Shown here: piece by piece, positions 43,390-44,181 of the stretch
Position numbering within the stretch: the first letter of the stretch is position 1
Layout of the letters: every line of letters starts with the position of its first letter
Origin: a bacterium
GTDB taxonomy: Bacteria > Bacteroidota > Bacteroidia > Flavobacteriales_D > Sanyastnellaceae
Reading direction: 5' to 3'
Length of the DNA: 44,181 nt
Assembly: GCA_029979565.1 (NCBI GenBank)
Contig: JAPOHG010000012.1
Span: 1 to 44,181, forward strand
Notes under the pieces: generated by a model
The model's database searches: none
Told to the model about the DNA's origin: nothing
Seen by the model: only the letters and a program-made list of their open reading frames with translations
Translations under genes and position numbers: made by a program

Positions 43390-43415
43390 TTTGTTATAAG
43401 GGGATTGTAGTTTAG
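43390..43415 (+). promoter_or_regulatory. Possible clpC promoter
   Basis: TTTG at 43390-43393 and TAGTTTAG at 43408-43415 (one mismatch to TAnnTTTG) with a 14-bp spacer, shorter than usual. It would give a leader of about 60 nt carrying the hairpin at 43423-43450. Confidence 0.3.
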
Positions 43416-43422
43416 AAACGTC

Positions 43423-43450
43423 GAAGGGACGGTTTCAGAAATGTCCCTTC
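43423..43450 (+). other. Hairpin in the clpC leader
   Basis: GAAGGGAC (43423-43430) pairs perfectly with GTCCCTTC (43443-43450) around 12 nt, and TC/GA can extend it past a one-base bulge. No T-run follows and the ATG is 31 nt away, so it is not a terminator; a leader structure or an operator dyad is possible. Confidence 0.4.
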
Positions 43451-43481
43451 CGAAGAGACAGAAAAACAGAAATACAGCAAC

Positions 43482-44181
43482 ATGGACGCTAAATTTTCGC
43501 CGAGGGTAAAAGATGTCATCACGTACAGCAGAGAAGAGGCGCTGCGGTTAGGGCACAACTACATTGGGGTGGAACACCTCATGCTGGGAATCATCCGCGA
43601 AGGAGAAGGGACAGCAGTTCGCATCTTGGAGGGGTTGAATGTTGATTTGCAGAAATTGCGCAAGGCCCTTGAAGGGAGCATTCGACCTACAGCGGGATCC
43701 TCGGTTGGAGCGGGCAACATTCCCCTTGTGAAGCAGGCTGAGAAGATTTTGAAAATCACCTACCTCGAAGCGAAAATTTTCAAGTCCAATTTGATTGGCA
43801 CGGAACACCTGCTGCTCAGCATTTTGAAGGACGAAGACAATGTAGCGACCAAAGGGTTGGCAGCGTTCAACATCGATTACGACGTAGCCAAAGAAGAATA
43901 CGAGAGCATGATGGACAACGGCAAGGAAGGCGAAGTGAGTTCTGCCCCGCGTGCAGAAGCTTCAGATTATGGCGAAGAGGATGCGGGCAATGACCCAATC
44001 GGCGGTTCCGGAGGTGGATCATCAAGAAAAGTGGACCCGAAAAGCAAAACGCCCGTTTTGGACAATTTTGGTCGCGACTTGACCAAAATGGCAGAAGAAG
44101 GACGGCTCGATGCCATCGTCGGACGCCAAAAGGAAATTGAACGTGTTTCACAAATCCTTTCACGACGGAAAAAGAACAACC
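43482..44181 (+). CDS. clpC: ClpC ATPase, N-terminal part (runs off the window)
   Basis: The first 233 codons are present. Residues 1-145 form two Clp-N repeats (MDAKFSPRVKDVITYSREEA, and NLIGTEHLLLSILKDED), followed by a Gly/Ser/acidic linker (about 150-188) and the start of AAA1 (FGRDLTKMAEEGRLDAIVGR, QILSRRKKNNP) before the window ends ahead of Walker A. ClpC unfolds substrates for ClpP. The VDPKSKTPVLDNFGRDLT junction is typical of ClpC rather than ClpB. The ATG at 43482 follows a 5' leader with a hairpin. Confidence 0.93.
   Translation, partial: MDAKFSPRVKDVITYSREEALRLGHNYIGVEHLMLGIIREGEGTAVRILEGLNVDLQKLRKALEGSIRPTAGSSVGAGNIPLVKQAEKILKITYLEAKIFKSNLIGTEHLLLSILKDEDNVATKGLAAFNIDYDVAKEEYESMMDNGKEGEVSSAPRAEASDYGEEDAGNDPIGGSGGGSSRKVDPKSKTPVLDNFGRDLTKMAEEGRLDAIVGRQKEIERVSQILSRRKKNN

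Noticed and set aside
43237-43481. Chromosomal origin of replication (oriC)
   Set aside because: Only two DnaA-like boxes and no clear AT-rich unwinding element or box cluster; kept as a regulatory observation only.
1-44181. CRISPR array, insertion sequence, integrase, prophage, toxin-antitoxin or defence system
   Set aside because: No repeated spacer-like units, transposase or integrase motifs, terminal repeats or known defence domains were seen on either strand.

Overview
The window looks like chromosomal DNA of a Bacteroidota bacterium, most likely a marine or freshwater member of the Flavobacteriales (Cryomorphaceae/Schleiferiaceae-like). The evidence is a short primary sigma factor lacking region 1.1, promoters of the Bacteroidota type (TAnnTTTG at -7), no convincing Shine-Dalgarno sites, type IX secretion (T9SS) C-terminal signals of both types, a GWxTD-domain protein, an rpsO-pnp-rpoD cluster, and a secreted amylase with the Cys-flanked Ca-binding-like repeats common in marine Flavobacteriales. 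Base composition is near half GC, high for the order. The order-level assignment is inference.

Layout. 1-5518: RluA-like protein with a substituted catalytic residue, a 490-bp gap with hairpins and a possible small gene, thiolase, NlpC/P60 hydrolase, 3-hydroxyacyl-CoA dehydrogenase, purine nucleoside phosphorylase. 5592-11469: zinc-ribbon protein, DEAD-box helicase, acyltransferase, TrmH-type methyltransferase, BamA/TamA-like lipoprotein. 11526-16029: accD, rpsO, pnp and rpoD. 16026-23651: AlkA-type glycosylase, beta-helix lipoprotein, ABCG-type transporter with a TerB-like N-terminus, SiaB/SiaC pair, methyltransferase, ZIP transporter. 23652-32564: a structured micro-ORF, HMG-CoA-lyase-like protein, small conserved protein, then GWxTD protein, GT2 glycosyltransferase and ComEC on the minus strand, a T9SS type-B cargo protein and a GNAT/FemAB-like protein. 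32594-44181: clpB, a T9SS type-A cargo, a large GH13 amylase, tRNA-Ser(UGA), a TPR protein, gyrA, and the 5' part of clpC.

No mobile element, prophage, CRISPR array or defence island was seen; this is a dense core-genome region. Most genes are housekeeping: RNA turnover and translation, fatty-acid and acyl-CoA metabolism, envelope biogenesis, protein quality control and DNA topology.

The most unusual signal is architectural. At least seven genes have a TAnnTTTG-like -7 box ending exactly 4 nt before the start codon, predicting leaderless mRNAs; one divergent pair shares a CATG containing both start codons; and seven convergent pairs overlap, abut or lie within 12 bp. Other points worth checking are an orphan SiaB-SiaC pair, a 35-codon ORF enclosed by hairpins, DnaA-box-like sites between gyrA and clpC, and the modular C-terminus of the amylase.
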